Source of the DNA: Paraburkholderia caffeinitolerans
GTDB lineage: Bacteria; Pseudomonadota; Gammaproteobacteria; Burkholderiales; Burkholderiaceae
Direction of reading: 5' to 3'
Assembly (NCBI RefSeq): GCF_902859945.1
Contig: NZ_CADIKL010000017.1
Location: 85,105-149,104, forward strand
DNA length: 64,000 nucleotides
Shown piece by piece: positions 1 through 7,174 of the stretch. The position numbers and the translations under genes were made by a program. The number at the start of each line of letters is the position of its first letter. The stretch's first letter is position 1. The notes beneath the pieces were generated by a model. That model worked only from the letters and a program-made list of their open reading frames with translations, had not been told where the DNA came from and did not search any database.

Positions 1-501
1 GTCGGCGCCTACGGCATTATCAATCAGTACGGCTTGAAGATCTTGGGCGGCCCGCTGGGCGGCTATCTCTCCGACAAGAAATTCGGCAGCGCGATCAGCT
101 ACATCCGCGCGGCATTTTTTGCGCTGATCCCGATGATGGCGGTGATCTTGTGTCTGCCCGGAAATCCCGATTACATGATCGCCGGGATGATTGCCACACT
201 GGGTTTTTCACTGATCGTCTTCACGATGCGCGGCGTGTTCTGGGCGCCGATGGAGGAGGCCGGGATTCCCAATGAAATCAGCGGTGCCGCCTTTGGTGTT
301 GCCTGCCTCGTCGGTTATGCGCCTGGGATGTTCGCATTCATGATCTATGGCGCGCTTCTGGATGCGTTTCCGGGGGTGACGGGCTACCACTACGTGTTTG
401 GGTTGATGACTGCGATGGCGCTGATCGGAATTTGCGTGGCCAATGTGCTGGCGCGCGTCACGCGCACGGGCCGGGCCGCGCGCCCCGCTACGGCGGCGTA
501 G
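1..501 (+). CDS. MFS transporter, C-terminal part (5' end outside window)
   Basis: The reading frame is open from base 1, so only about the last 166 residues are present. They contain four to five hydrophobic stretches separated by short polar loops, with a GGYLSDKK-like loop near the start that resembles the conserved cytoplasmic loop motif of the major facilitator superfamily. This is the C-terminal half of an inner-membrane secondary transporter; the substrate cannot be read. It converges on the AraC-type gene that ends at 529. Given the adjacent BKACE gene it could carry the substrate of that pathway, but this is inference. Confidence 0.75.
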   Translation, partial: VGAYGIINQYGLKILGGPLGGYLSDKKFGSAISYIRAAFFALIPMMAVILCLPGNPDYMIAGMIATLGFSLIVFTMRGVFWAPMEEAGIPNEISGAAFGVACLVGYAPGMFAFMIYGALLDAFPGVTGYHYVFGLMTAMALIGICVANVLARVTRTGRAARPATAA

Positions 502-528
502 CGAAAGTGGCGCAGGCGCCTTCGCAAT

Positions 529-1533
529 CTACTGCGCCTCCCTCCAGTTCGAAACCGTCATGCCAAAGTGCTTTCTGAACCAGAAAGCAAAGGCGCTCGA
601 ACTGGAAAAACCGAGTAGATCCGCGAGTTCCGAGAGCGAGCGGTCGCTATCGCGGATCTGTCTCGAGGCGAGTTCGCAGCGAATCACCTGAAGCAGCGCC
701 GAAAAGCTCGTCTCCTCGGCGGACAGGCGCCGCTGCAAAGTCCGCCGGTCCACGCCCAGGTGCCTCGCCACCTGGTCGGCCGTGCATCGGCCATTGGGCA
801 ACATCGCAACGATGACCTGACGAATGGTATGCGTGGTGCTTTCGTTGGCGCCCGATAACGCCTGATCCAGAAAGCGGCGGGCATAGAGCGCCATCTGCGA
901 GTCGCCGCCAGCCCGATAGGCGGCCAGATCCTTGGCGTGGCATACGATGCCATTGACACTCGAATTGAATTCGACCGCCGATCTGAAGAAGGTCTTGTGA
1001 CAGGTCGCGCCGTCCGGCGGGCGGTGCTCGAAGCAGACGCTGCGCGGCCGCCAGTTCGGCCCGAGCAGTTCCTCCATGCTCCGATAAAGCACGCCAACGG
1101 CCATCTCAATCGATTGCCGCACCGAATTCTTGTCGCTCATCAGAATGTTCTCGCGAATCAAGACGGCATCGCCATAATCTTCAATGCGGGTCAGCAGCGA
1201 CGCATTAATCAGGCGTATGTAACGGCACAGGCTCTCGAGCGCATCTCGCCCCGTGGGCGCTTCGCTCATGACGGCGCTGATCGGCCCCAGATTGGACAGC
1301 CGGCGGCGCATCGCCAGCTGCAAGCCGAAATCTTCCACATTCGCTGCTGCGGCACTGTTTTCCAGCAGTTCGCGGACCGCGTCGGTGCTGATGGGCGTAT
1401 CGGGATCCACGAGATCGCGTGCATTCAAGCCGACCCTGCGCAGCATGCGCGCGGGATCCAGCCCCACGTGGCGAGCGAGGTCCGCATAGCCCGTGAGGCT
1501 GGCACTGCGGATCGTGAGCATGTATCGCTGCAT
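529..1533 (-). CDS. AraC-family regulator with arabinose-binding-like N-terminal domain
   Basis: 334 residues from the ATG at 1533, chosen because MQRYMLTIRSASL aligns with the start of the paralogue at 31837; an upstream in-frame start would add 28 unconvincing residues. Residues 1-230 look like the AraC arabinose-binding-type ligand domain and about 250-334 form the double helix-turn-helix (QVARHLGVDRRTLQRRL, then LADLLGFSSSSAFAFWF). It is divergent from the BKACE gene at 1644, with a 110-bp gap that holds two direct repeats 21 bp apart. It probably activates that gene in response to a pathway metabolite (inference from layout). A second AraC/BKACE pair lies 28 kb away. Confidence 0.85.
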   Translation of the reverse strand: MQRYMLTIRSASLTGYADLARHVGLDPARMLRRVGLNARDLVDPDTPISTDAVRELLENSAAAANVEDFGLQLAMRRRLSNLGPISAVMSEAPTGRDALESLCRYIRLINASLLTRIEDYGDAVLIRENILMSDKNSVRQSIEMAVGVLYRSMEELLGPNWRPRSVCFEHRPPDGATCHKTFFRSAVEFNSSVNGIVCHAKDLAAYRAGGDSQMALYARRFLDQALSGANESTTHTIRQVIVAMLPNGRCTADQVARHLGVDRRTLQRRLSAEETSFSALLQVIRCELASRQIRDSDRSLSELADLLGFSSSSAFAFWFRKHFGMTVSNWREAQ

Positions 1534-1538
1534 GGCGG

Positions 1539-1579
1539 TGTCCCAATTTCGACATCGAATGTCCCAAATGATACATCGA
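1539..1579. promoter_or_regulatory. Tandem 21-bp-spaced direct repeats, probable AraC operator
   Basis: Two 20-bp copies, at 1539-1558 and 1560-1579, both begin TGTCCCAA and end ACATCGA, and match at 16 of 20 positions. The period is exactly 21 bp, two helical turns, which is the usual geometry of AraC-family half-sites. The pair lies between the divergent AraC and BKACE starts. A second TGTCCC pair with the same 21-bp period lies upstream of the other BKACE gene (29500-29540). Confidence 0.6.
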
Positions 1580-1643
1580 GGTCGATCTGGCGGCGATATC
1601 CTTCTACTCACTATCATTTACCTGCTCATCCAGGAGACACGCC

Positions 1644-2702
1644 ATGAACTTTCTCGACGGACACCTCTTCCCCGAAAACCAGCAACCGCTGATCATTACG
1701 GCCGCGCCCTATGCGCCGTCGTGGCTGCCCTCGGACTTCCCCGAGGAAATCGCGGTCACGATGGAGGATCAGATCCAGAAGGCGGTGGACTGCTACAACG
1801 CGGGCGCGACGGTGCTGCACCTGCACGTGCGCGAGCTGGACGGCAAGGGCAGCAAGCGCCTGTCGAAGTTCAACGAGCTGATTGCCGGGGTGCGCGCGCG
1901 CGTGCCGGAGATGATCATCCAGGTGGGCGGCTCGATCAGTTTCGCGCCGGAATCCGAGGGCGCGGCCGCCAAGTGGCTTTCGGACGACACGCGCCACATG
2001 CTGGCCGAGCTGGACCCCAAGCCCGACCAGGTGACGGTGACGATCAACACCTCGCAGATGAATGTCCTCGAGCAATTCGATGCGCGTGACATCCAGGGTA
2101 CGTCGATGGAAGACCCGGCGGTGTTCAACGCCTACAAGGAGATGACGGTGCCGGCGCAGCCGGGCTGGGCCGAGGAGCATATCCGCCGCCTGACGGCCGC
2201 CGGCATTCAGAGCGCGTTCCAGTGCTACAACATCAACAGCTTCGAGTCGGTGGAGCGCCTGATGCGCCGCGGCATCTATAAGGGCCCGCTGGTGATGAAC
2301 TGGGTCGCCATCGGCGGCGGCATGGACGTGCCCAACGTCTACAGCCTGGCCAACTTCATGCGTGCGGTACCCGATGGCGCGGTGGTGACGGTGGAAAGCT
2401 CGGTGCTCAACGTGCTGCCGGTGAACATGATGGGTATCGCCATGGGCCTGCACGTGCGCACGGGCACTGAGGACAATCTGTGGAACCAGTCGCGCACGGC
2501 CAAGATCGGCACGGCGGCGCAGATCGAGCAACTGGTGCGCATCTCGCGCGAGTTCGGCCGTCCGATCGCCACCGCCAAAGAAGCGCGCGAGATCAGCAAG
2601 ATCGGCGTGTTCTACGACACGGTGGAGGAATCCCTGGAAGCCAACGGCTTCGCGCCGAACCGCGCCGGCCGACAGCAAGGCCATCTGCGCAAGATCGCCT
2701 GA
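1644..2702 (+). CDS. BKACE family enzyme (3-keto-5-aminohexanoate cleavage protein), copy 1
   Basis: 352 residues, normal length for the family. The start has a strong AGGAGA site. Family knowledge: BKACE (DUF849) enzymes are zinc-dependent TIM barrels that convert a beta-keto acid plus acetyl-CoA to acetoacetate plus a CoA ester. Visible metal ligands are the HLH pair at residues 59/61 and a GLHVRTGTED block with His270 and Glu276. The beta-keto acid cannot be deduced; it need not be 3-keto-5-aminohexanoate, since no lysine-fermentation genes are nearby. The product is about 87 percent identical by hand alignment to the copy at 29669. Downstream lie a hydrolase and PHA synthase genes. Confidence 0.9.
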   Translation: MNFLDGHLFPENQQPLIITAAPYAPSWLPSDFPEEIAVTMEDQIQKAVDCYNAGATVLHLHVRELDGKGSKRLSKFNELIAGVRARVPEMIIQVGGSISFAPESEGAAAKWLSDDTRHMLAELDPKPDQVTVTINTSQMNVLEQFDARDIQGTSMEDPAVFNAYKEMTVPAQPGWAEEHIRRLTAAGIQSAFQCYNINSFESVERLMRRGIYKGPLVMNWVAIGGGMDVPNVYSLANFMRAVPDGAVVTVESSVLNVLPVNMMGIAMGLHVRTGTEDNLWNQSRTAKIGTAAQIEQLVRISREFGRPIATAKEAREISKIGVFYDTVEESLEANGFAPNRAGRQQGHLRKIA

Positions 2703-2801
2703 TCGGTGGAACCGGGCATGCCGCGCTCGCGTGCGGCGTGCCAACGATCTCTCCATGAAATAAGCAATTCTAATTAAATAGCATTGGAGTCGATCTAAAG
2801 G

Positions 2802-2822
2802 CGCCCGCCTGCACGGCGGGCG
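2802..2822 (+). terminator. GC-rich hairpin after BKACE copy 1
   Basis: Perfect 8-bp stem (CGCCCGCC / GGCGGGCG) with a 5-nt loop. There is no T tract, so it may be an attenuating or 3'-protective hairpin rather than a strong intrinsic terminator. It lies between the BKACE gene and the hydrolase start. Confidence 0.35.
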
Positions 2823-2854
2823 GGGACGAGTCACCACGCGTGCGAGGATAGCCA

Positions 2855-4204
2855 GTGAATGCTACGACACACATGGAAGGCGCGTCCGGTCCCTCGGGTA
2901 CGCCGCAGCGGTGCGATCACGGCGTTCCGAAGCGCCTGCGCGCCAGCAGCCTCGATCCCGAAGCCGAGGCGCTTCTGCATCTGCTCAACTTCATGAAGCG
3001 CAAGCCGGTCAACCGCCTGAATCTTCGCCAGCACCGGCTGGCGTGGCGATTGTCGGCGCTTGCGCTTGGCCGTGCCGATGCAGTGGCCCGCGTCGAAACG
3101 CTGTCGATTCCCGGCCCCTGCGCGCCGATCCGCTTGAAGCTGTATCGGCCCTCGGAGCGTCCCGCCGCCGAAAGCGCGCCTGCCTTCCTGTGGTTTCATG
3201 GCGGCGGTTTTCTGATGGGCGGATTCTCGACTGCCGACGCGATTTGCCGCCATATTGCGGCGGCAAGCGGCGTGATGGTCGTGGCGGCGCGCTACCGCCT
3301 GGCGCCGGAGCACGACCTGTATGCCGGTCGTGCCGATTGCATGGCGGCGCTGGAGTGGATTGTGCGCGAGGGCCGCTCGCTGGGCATCGATACCACGCGT
3401 CTGGCGGTGGGCGGCGACTCGGCGGGCGGCAATCTGGCCGCTGCCGTGGCGCAGCGCCATGTCGAGCAAGGCGGCACCGCGTTGCGGCTTCAGGTGCTGG
3501 CTTATCCGGCTACGAATCTGCTCGACGACTTCGCCTCCAAAGCGGAAAACGCCAGCGGCTATGTCCTGACCTCGGAGAGCATCGACTCAATCCGCCGGCT
3601 GATCACGCAAGGCGACACAGATCTCGCCAACCCCTGGATCTCGCCGGCATTCGCAAGCGGGTTGCGCGATCTGCCGCCGGCGCTCGTCGTGACGGCGGGC
3701 TTCGACCCGATTCGCGACGATGGTCTCGCTTACGCGGGGCGTCTGCGCGAGGCGGGCGTGCCGGTCGAATTGCTGCACTACGCGGGACAGTTCCACGGCT
3801 TCCTGAACTTCAACGGTGTGCTGCGTGCCGCGCGCGATGCGCTCGACCGTATTGGCGCGGCGCTTCGGCTTGGCCTGGGCTCGCCTGCCGGCGATAAGGC
3901 GGCGCGGGTCGATTGCACCATCGAGTTGTCGGCGCAATGCCGTGATGATTTCGCATGGGGCGGATTTCCCGCGGGCCGCAATCTGCTGATTGCGTGGCTG
4001 ATGCTGGGCGAGCGGCTGGAGGGTTGGCGCTGGACAATGCTGCGCCGCGCGTTGGCCGATATCGGCTGGCCCATGGCCCTGAACGCTTTCCCGCTGTTCA
4101 ACCCGGTGTCCGTGTGCAGGGCGTCGCTCGGGCAGTACTTCGCGCCGCTGGCGGCAAGCGAAACCTGGGATGGCCATGCGCCAGGTCATTCCTGCTCCGA
4201 TTAA
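2855..4204 (+). CDS. Alpha/beta hydrolase of the hormone-sensitive-lipase type with C-terminal extension
   Basis: 449 residues from a GTG start preceded by GAGGATA. Residues 110-340 are an HSL-family esterase: oxyanion HGGG at 115-118, nucleophile elbow GDSAGG with Ser189, acid Asp284 in FDPIRDDG and catalytic His314 in GQFHGF. All catalytic residues are present, so it should be an active carboxylesterase, lactonase or thioesterase. Family members are usually 300-350 residues; here about 100 extra residues follow the hydrolase fold and were not recognised. The PhaE-like gene begins 35 bp later, which suggests an operon with phaC; a role in ester or oligomer hydrolysis is inference. Confidence 0.85.
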   Translation: MNATTHMEGASGPSGTPQRCDHGVPKRLRASSLDPEAEALLHLLNFMKRKPVNRLNLRQHRLAWRLSALALGRADAVARVETLSIPGPCAPIRLKLYRPSERPAAESAPAFLWFHGGGFLMGGFSTADAICRHIAAASGVMVVAARYRLAPEHDLYAGRADCMAALEWIVREGRSLGIDTTRLAVGGDSAGGNLAAAVAQRHVEQGGTALRLQVLAYPATNLLDDFASKAENASGYVLTSESIDSIRRLITQGDTDLANPWISPAFASGLRDLPPALVVTAGFDPIRDDGLAYAGRLREAGVPVELLHYAGQFHGFLNFNGVLRAARDALDRIGAALRLGLGSPAGDKAARVDCTIELSAQCRDDFAWGGFPAGRNLLIAWLMLGERLEGWRWTMLRRALADIGWPMALNAFPLFNPVSVCRASLGQYFAPLAASETWDGHAPGHSCSD

Positions 4205-4239
4205 GGCGCGATTTGTTCTATCGAACGATATCAAACGAT

Positions 4240-4653
4240 ATGGCATCCTCATTATTCCCCGATCCGTTTCAGATCTGGCGTGAAGCCTTGTCGAAACTCG
4301 AGAACAACGCCAACGCGTTCGCGGCCGACTCCCTGAAATCGCAGGAAGTGCTTCAATCGTTGCACCAGTTTTCTTCGGTTTCGCTCGGCATGCAGCAGTG
4401 GTTCGAGAAGAGCGTCGAAGAATATTTGCGGCGCGCTAATCTGCCGAGCCGCAAGTCAGTCGATGAACTGGCGGTATCGTTGCGGCGCATCGAGGAGAAG
4501 CTCGACCGCTTGTTGCCGCAGGAGGCATCGGCCGCGCCTGCGCCCACCCCCCGGCCCGCGCGAACCCGCCGTCCGCCCGCCGCTGCGGCTGCTTCCGAAC
4601 CCGCCGCCGAGGTCAAGCCAACGCGCCGCGGCACGCGTGCCGGGCAGGGCTGA
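4240..4653 (+). CDS. Short PhaE-like / PHA-granule-associated protein
   Basis: 137 residues from the ATG at 4240; there is no clear ribosome site, so the start is uncertain. The N-terminus (FPDPFQIWREAL) and the helix ending RKSVDELAVSLRRIEEKLDRL resemble the helical C-terminal part of PhaE, the partner of class III PHA synthase. The last 45 residues are Ala/Pro/Arg rich, like the basic tails of PhaF/PhaM-type granule-to-nucleoid proteins. It sits 3 bp before the phaC gene. True PhaE is about 360 residues, so this would be a miniature subunit or phasin. Function is inferred from position and weak similarity. Confidence 0.6.
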   Translation: MASSLFPDPFQIWREALSKLENNANAFAADSLKSQEVLQSLHQFSSVSLGMQQWFEKSVEEYLRRANLPSRKSVDELAVSLRRIEEKLDRLLPQEASAAPAPTPRPARTRRPPAAAAASEPAAEVKPTRRGTRAGQG

Positions 4654-4656
4654 ACG

Positions 4657-5748
4657 ATGGCCTCGCAGTCCACTGGAAAGCAGAGCGCGAATCTCGGGCT
4701 GACCGAGCGCCTGCAACTCGAAGTCGAGCGCGCCGTGCAGCGCGGCCTCAAGAGCATGGAGATGCTCGGCGCCAGCACGCCTTCGGTCGGACGCACGCCC
4801 AAGACCGTGCTGCATCGGCGCGGCACATTGGAACTCGTCCACTATCGTCCGGTCGTCGACGAAGTCTATCGCGTGCCGCTGCTGGTCGTGATGGCGCCGA
4901 CCAACAAGGGCTACATTCTCGACCTCGCGCCGGGGCAGAGCCTGGTCGGCTTCCTGCTCGAACGCGGCTACGACGTGTACCTGATCGACTGGAACGCGCC
5001 AACCGACGACGAGCGCGACTTGAAGATCGACGATTACGTGCTCGATTTCATTCCCGATTGCATCCGCCGTGTGCAACAAGATTCCGGCGAGCACGACGTG
5101 ACGCTGCTTGGCTACTGCGCGGGCGGCATGCTTTCGGCGATCTACCAGTCGCTGCACGTGGATGGGCCGGTAAAGAACCTGGTCTGCATGACGACGCCGG
5201 TCGACTTTTCGAAGATGGAGCTGTTCCGGTCGCTGGCGGACGAGCAGAGTTTCGACGTCGACCGCTTCGTCGATGGCGTCGGCGTCGTGCCGGCGGATTT
5301 CGTTCTCGCAGGCTTCGACGTGCTGCGTCCGGCCAGCCGTATCGCCGGGCAGGTCAGGCTGTGGGACAACCTCTGGAACGACCAGTTCGTCAAGGGCTAC
5401 CGCATGATGGAGCGTTGGGGCAACGAGACGCTGCCGCTTCCCGGCGGCTACTTTCGCCAGACGACCCGGGAGCTGTTGCAGAAAAACGCGCTATACGAGA
5501 GCACCTTGCGCATCGGCGGCCGACTCGTCGATCTCGGCAAGATCACCGTGCCGCTGTTGCACATCGTGGCGCAATACGACCACATCGTGCCGCCGGAGTG
5601 CGCGCGCCCGCTGGTGGAGCGCGTCGGGTCGCTCGACAAGGAAGAAGTCGTGTTGCCGGGCGGCCATGTGAGCATTGCCGCCGGCGCGAACGCCGTCAAG
5701 CGCATGTGGCCGAAACTCGATTCCTGGCTGGAGGGCCGTTCGATATGA
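4657..5748 (+). CDS. phaC: Class III-type poly(3-hydroxyalkanoate) synthase catalytic subunit
   Basis: 363 residues, the size of class III PhaC (about 355) and far shorter than the class I enzyme (about 590). The lipase-like box is GYCAGG with nucleophile Cys154; Asp308 in AQYDHIVP and His337 in GGHVSI complete the triad, with spacings very close to those of the Allochromatium enzyme. YLIDWNAP at about 109-116 is a further synthase hallmark. The reaction is polymerisation of (R)-3-hydroxyacyl-CoA on the surface of cytoplasmic granules. It lies 3 bp after the PhaE-like gene and overlaps the GNAT gene by 4 bp, so the three are probably co-translated. Betaproteobacteria usually use class I PhaC, so this is probably an additional synthase. 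Confidence 0.88.
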   Translation: MASQSTGKQSANLGLTERLQLEVERAVQRGLKSMEMLGASTPSVGRTPKTVLHRRGTLELVHYRPVVDEVYRVPLLVVMAPTNKGYILDLAPGQSLVGFLLERGYDVYLIDWNAPTDDERDLKIDDYVLDFIPDCIRRVQQDSGEHDVTLLGYCAGGMLSAIYQSLHVDGPVKNLVCMTTPVDFSKMELFRSLADEQSFDVDRFVDGVGVVPADFVLAGFDVLRPASRIAGQVRLWDNLWNDQFVKGYRMMERWGNETLPLPGGYFRQTTRELLQKNALYESTLRIGGRLVDLGKITVPLLHIVAQYDHIVPPECARPLVERVGSLDKEEVVLPGGHVSIAAGANAVKRMWPKLDSWLEGRSI

Positions 5749-6347
5749 CCGAAACATCACGCCGCTATCCGCGCAGCATCGAATGCGCCGGCAAGTCGTT
5801 CGACATCGCGCGAATGACGAGCCGCGACCGCGATGCGGTGCTCGCGTTCGCGAAGACGCTGCCAGCGCACGATCTGCTGTTCGTGCCACGCGACATCAGC
5901 CAGCCGCAGGTCATCGATGCGTGGATGCGCACGCTCGACGGCGACGAGGTGACCAGCCTGATCGCACGCGACAGCGAAGGAACCGTGGTTGGCTGCACGG
6001 CGATCGTTACCGACAATCTGAGCTGGTCGAAGCATGTTGGCCAGTTGCGGGTTCTGGTGGCGCCCGCGTCGCGCGGCACGGGACTCGGGCGCGTGCTTAT
6101 TCAGGAGTGCTTTGCGCAAGCGCTCGAACGCGGACTGAAGAAGCTCGTCGCGCAGATGACGACGGATCAGGCGGCGGCGATCGCGGTGTTCGAGGAACTG
6201 AGCTTTCGGGCGGAGGCGCTGCTGCATCGCCAGGTGGCCGACCGGGACGGCTGGCTGCACGATCTGGTGGTGCTCAGCCACGATGTCGATGCGGTGGCGA
6301 TGCGCCGCGATTTGTATGGATTGAGCGACGTGCTGGACGGCGCGTAG
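5745..6347 (+). CDS. GNAT-family N-acetyltransferase
   Basis: 200 residues. The ATG overlaps the phaC stop (ATGA), so translation is coupled. The central part shows the GNAT acetyl-CoA-binding beta4-alpha3 region: VGQLRVLVAPASRGTGLGRVL, a good match to the V-x-x-x-x-R-G-x-G-x-G/A P-loop, followed by a helix and LSFRAEALL. The substrate is unknown. Its tight linkage to phaC suggests a role connected with PHA granules or the hydrolase pathway, perhaps protein acylation, but this is inference only. A 16-bp hairpin follows immediately. Confidence 0.85.
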   Translation: MTETSRRYPRSIECAGKSFDIARMTSRDRDAVLAFAKTLPAHDLLFVPRDISQPQVIDAWMRTLDGDEVTSLIARDSEGTVVGCTAIVTDNLSWSKHVGQLRVLVAPASRGTGLGRVLIQECFAQALERGLKKLVAQMTTDQAAAIAVFEELSFRAEALLHRQVADRDGWLHDLVVLSHDVDAVAMRRDLYGLSDVLDGA

Positions 6348-6382
6348 CCGCGTGAAGCCGCGCCTTGCGCGGCTTCACGCGG
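6348..6382. terminator. Bidirectional hairpin terminator
   Basis: A perfect 16-bp inverted repeat (6348-6363 and 6367-6382) with a 3-nt CTT loop sits between the convergent GNAT and SDR genes. The stem is very strong; no long U tract follows on either strand. Confidence 0.75.
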
Positions 6383-6393
6383 ACGGGCTTGGC

Positions 6394-7152
6394 TCACAGG
6401 GCGGACACCCCGCCGTCCACGGCAACCGCCTGGCCCGTCATATACGAATTCTCTTTGGCGCACAGCATCAGCATCGCCGCGACCATCTCGTCGGGCCGTC
6501 CCAGCCGCTTCATCGGCGCACCCAGCGCGAGCGCGTCCTGCTTCGTGCCGATGTCGCCTTCGGTCACCATCGGGGTTGCGCTATAGAACGGGCAAACCGC
6601 GTTGACCCGGATGTTCTTGCGCGCATATTCCGCCGCCGCGGTTCGCGTGAGGCCCACCACCGCGTGTTTTGCGGCCGCATACGCGGCGAGCTTCGGCGCG
6701 CCGGAGAGGCCGGCCAGCGAGGCCACGTTCAGGATCACGCCGCCGTCCTGCTCGAGCATCTGAAGAATCTGATGCTTCATGCCGAAGAACACGCCCTTGA
6801 CGTTGACCGCGAAAGTTTTGTCGAGGTCGGCTTCCGTGGTTTCGGCCAGCGATTTCATCGGCAGCAGAATGCCGGCGTTGTTGATGCCGACATCGAGCCG
6901 CCCGAAGTTCTGGACGGCCGCCGCCACCACGGCTTCGACCTCGGCTTCGGAGGTCACGTCGCAACGCTGGGCGACGACTTGCGCTCCGCTGTCGCGCAGC
7001 GTTTGCGCAAGCCGTTCGAGCCCTTGCACGTCGCGGTCCGCGAGAACGAGTCTCGCGCCCATTTGCGCCAGCTCCGTCGCGAGCAGCGCGCCGAAACCGC
7101 CGGCGGCCCCCGTGATCATGACGGTCTGGTCCCGATAGCTTTCCAGTTTCAT
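6394..7152 (-). CDS. SDR-family NAD(P)-dependent oxidoreductase
   Basis: About 252 residues from the ATG at 7152, chosen for its GAGGA site; an upstream in-frame start at 7182 would overlap the preceding gene. Classical short-chain dehydrogenase: TGAAGGFG cofactor motif near the N-terminus, NNAG, and the YAAAKHAV catalytic Tyr-x-x-x-Lys, ending in the usual TGQAVAVDGG. Residue Asp after the second beta strand (VLADRD) favours NAD. It lies 22 bp after the acyl-CoA ligase, so the two form an operon. A 3-hydroxyacyl or alcohol dehydrogenase role in CoA-ester metabolism is plausible but not shown. Confidence 0.88.
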   Translation of the reverse strand: MKLESYRDQTVMITGAAGGFGALLATELAQMGARLVLADRDVQGLERLAQTLRDSGAQVVAQRCDVTSEAEVEAVVAAAVQNFGRLDVGINNAGILLPMKSLAETTEADLDKTFAVNVKGVFFGMKHQILQMLEQDGGVILNVASLAGLSGAPKLAAYAAAKHAVVGLTRTAAAEYARKNIRVNAVCPFYSATPMVTEGDIGTKQDALALGAPMKRLGRPDEMVAAMLMLCAKENSYMTGQAVAVDGGVSAL

Positions 7153-7174
7153 GCTGTCCTCTGTGGGGTCGGGG

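Noticed and set aside
1626..2837. Long minus-strand ORF of about 400 codons opposite BKACE copy 1 (and a similar one opposite copy 2)
   Set aside because: His/Arg-rich composition typical of the antisense of a high-GC gene; no family features, and the sense strand is a conserved enzyme.
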